From positions 1 to 6,251 of the forward strand of contig JAHFEN010000049.1 of the NCBI GenBank assembly GCA_023248455.1: a DNA stretch of 6,251 nt, written 5' to 3'. Within the stretch, counting starts at the first letter, position 1. Each line of letters opens with the position of its first letter. This document shows, in pieces, positions 5,940 to 6,251 of the stretch. Made by a program: the position numbers and the translations under genes. The notes under the pieces are model-generated. The model searched no databases and was not told the origin of the DNA. It worked only from the letters and a program-made list of their open reading frames with translations. This DNA is from Microcaldota archaeon. Lineage in GTDB: Archaea; Micrarchaeota; Micrarchaeia; Anstonellales; Anstonellaceae.

Positions 5940-5949
5940 ATTTTAAAAT
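5940..5949. promoter_or_regulatory. Palindromic TATA-like box shared by AMMECR1 operon and the right-edge gene
   Basis: ATTTTAAAAT is a perfect ten-base palindrome in the 64-base gap between divergent starts. Its centre is about 25.5 bases before the plus-strand ATG at 5970, which has no Shine-Dalgarno and would be leaderless, and about 39.5 bases before the minus-strand ATG at 5905, which does have one. A single box able to place TBP in either direction is the simplest reading. This is an inference from position and composition. Confidence 0.55.
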
Positions 5950-5964
5950 GAGCGCAAGCCTATT

Positions 5965-5976
5965 TGCCCATGGGCA
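5965..5976. repeat. 12-base palindrome over the start codon of the right-edge gene
   Basis: TGCCCATGGGCA is a perfect inverted repeat centred on the ATG at 5970. Its left part, TGCCCATGG, recurs at 6007-6015 around two further in-frame Met codons. Seen directly; whether it binds anything is unknown, and in a leaderless transcript the left arm would not be in the RNA. Confidence 0.5.
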
Positions 5977-6251
5977 TCCAGGAGGATGCCTTAAATATGC
6001 AGGGAATGCCCATGGAGTTCATCGATGAGATAATCAGGGTGAAAAAGCCCAGGGTTTCGCTCATCGGCTCGCTTGCTGAGCAGTACTCGGCAATGGCATT
6101 CAAGTTCGGCTACCTTGAGGCGCAGTCGCCCTGCTGGCTCTACTTCATGAGGAAGGACGGGCAGGCTGCTGCATTCGAGCTTCAGTTCGGCAATGTGTCG
6201 GAGTTCAAGTCCTCGCTCGAGAGGCTGAACAAGTCCGGCGCGCAGCTCTGC
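5970..6251 (+). CDS. Unrecognised protein, 5' part only (cut by window edge)
   Basis: An open frame of 94 codons runs from ATG at 5970 to the window edge without a stop. The visible part begins MGIQEDALNMQGMPMEFIDE, followed by a basic stretch (IIRVKKPRVSLIG), an amphipathic segment (SLAEQYSAMAFKFGYLEAQ) and a strand-like region (CWLYFMRKDGQAAAFELQFG) ending in a charged helix (SEFKSSLERLNKSG). No signal peptide or membrane segment is visible, so it is probably cytoplasmic. I do not recognise the family. The start is supported by the AT-rich box about 26 bases upstream, which fits a leaderless transcript. In-frame ATGs at 5997, 6006 and 6012 are alternatives but lack Shine-Dalgarno motifs. 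GC-rich third positions like those of its neighbours support real coding. Confidence 0.72.
   Translation, partial: MGIQEDALNMQGMPMEFIDEIIRVKKPRVSLIGSLAEQYSAMAFKFGYLEAQSPCWLYFMRKDGQAAAFELQFGNVSEFKSSLERLNKSGAQLC

Noticed and set aside
1..6251. CRISPR arrays, tRNA/rRNA genes, insertion sequences, toxin-antitoxin or defence modules
   Set aside because: No regularly spaced repeats, no tRNA-like or rRNA-like sequence, no transposase motifs, and the intergenic space totals only about 230 bases. The HD protein alone is not evidence of a phage-defence dNTPase system, since this family is also housekeeping.

Overview
The window reads as a gene-dense archaeal chromosome segment of roughly even GC content. 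The archaeal signs are a Sec61-beta/SecG-type translocon subunit, an archaeal-style phosphoglucosamine mutase, an AMMECR1 protein, and start regions with a TATA-like box about 26 bases from start codons that lack a ribosome binding site (leaderless transcripts). The lineage cannot be fixed from sequence alone. The small genes and tight packing would suit a DPANN-type or small euryarchaeal genome, but that is a guess.

Layout from left to right: a 3'-truncated sugar-1-phosphate nucleotidylyltransferase (minus strand, 1-821) with the start of a left-handed beta-helix domain; a divergent polytopic membrane protein (plus, 884-1777); phosphoglucosamine mutase GlmM (minus, 1778-3112), whose stop codon abuts that of the membrane protein; a 59-codon SecG/Sec61-beta gene (plus, 3166-3345) divergent from glmM; then, read right to left on the minus strand, a three-gene cluster of an AMMECR1-domain protein (5294-5905), an unrecognised 260-residue protein with two predicted winged-helix regions (4507-5289) and a SAMHD1-like HD-domain phosphohydrolase (3349-4452). 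Last is a 5' fragment of an unrecognised gene (plus, 5970 to the right edge).

Functionally, the nucleotidylyltransferase and GlmM probably catalyse consecutive steps from glucosamine-6-phosphate to UDP-GlcNAc, a precursor of archaeal surface glycans and N-glycans. SecG serves protein export. The AMMECR1/winged-helix/HD cluster joins a protein of unknown biochemical role, a possible regulator and a metal-dependent (deoxy)nucleotide phosphohydrolase.

The most notable structure is regulatory. All three divergent intergenic regions are only 53-64 bases long, and each holds a single AT-rich, near-palindromic box that could serve as TATA box for both genes. Starts about 26 bases from the box have no Shine-Dalgarno sequence, while the two starts 36-40 bases away do. 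No RNA genes, CRISPR arrays, insertion sequences or gene-free stretches over 65 bases were seen.
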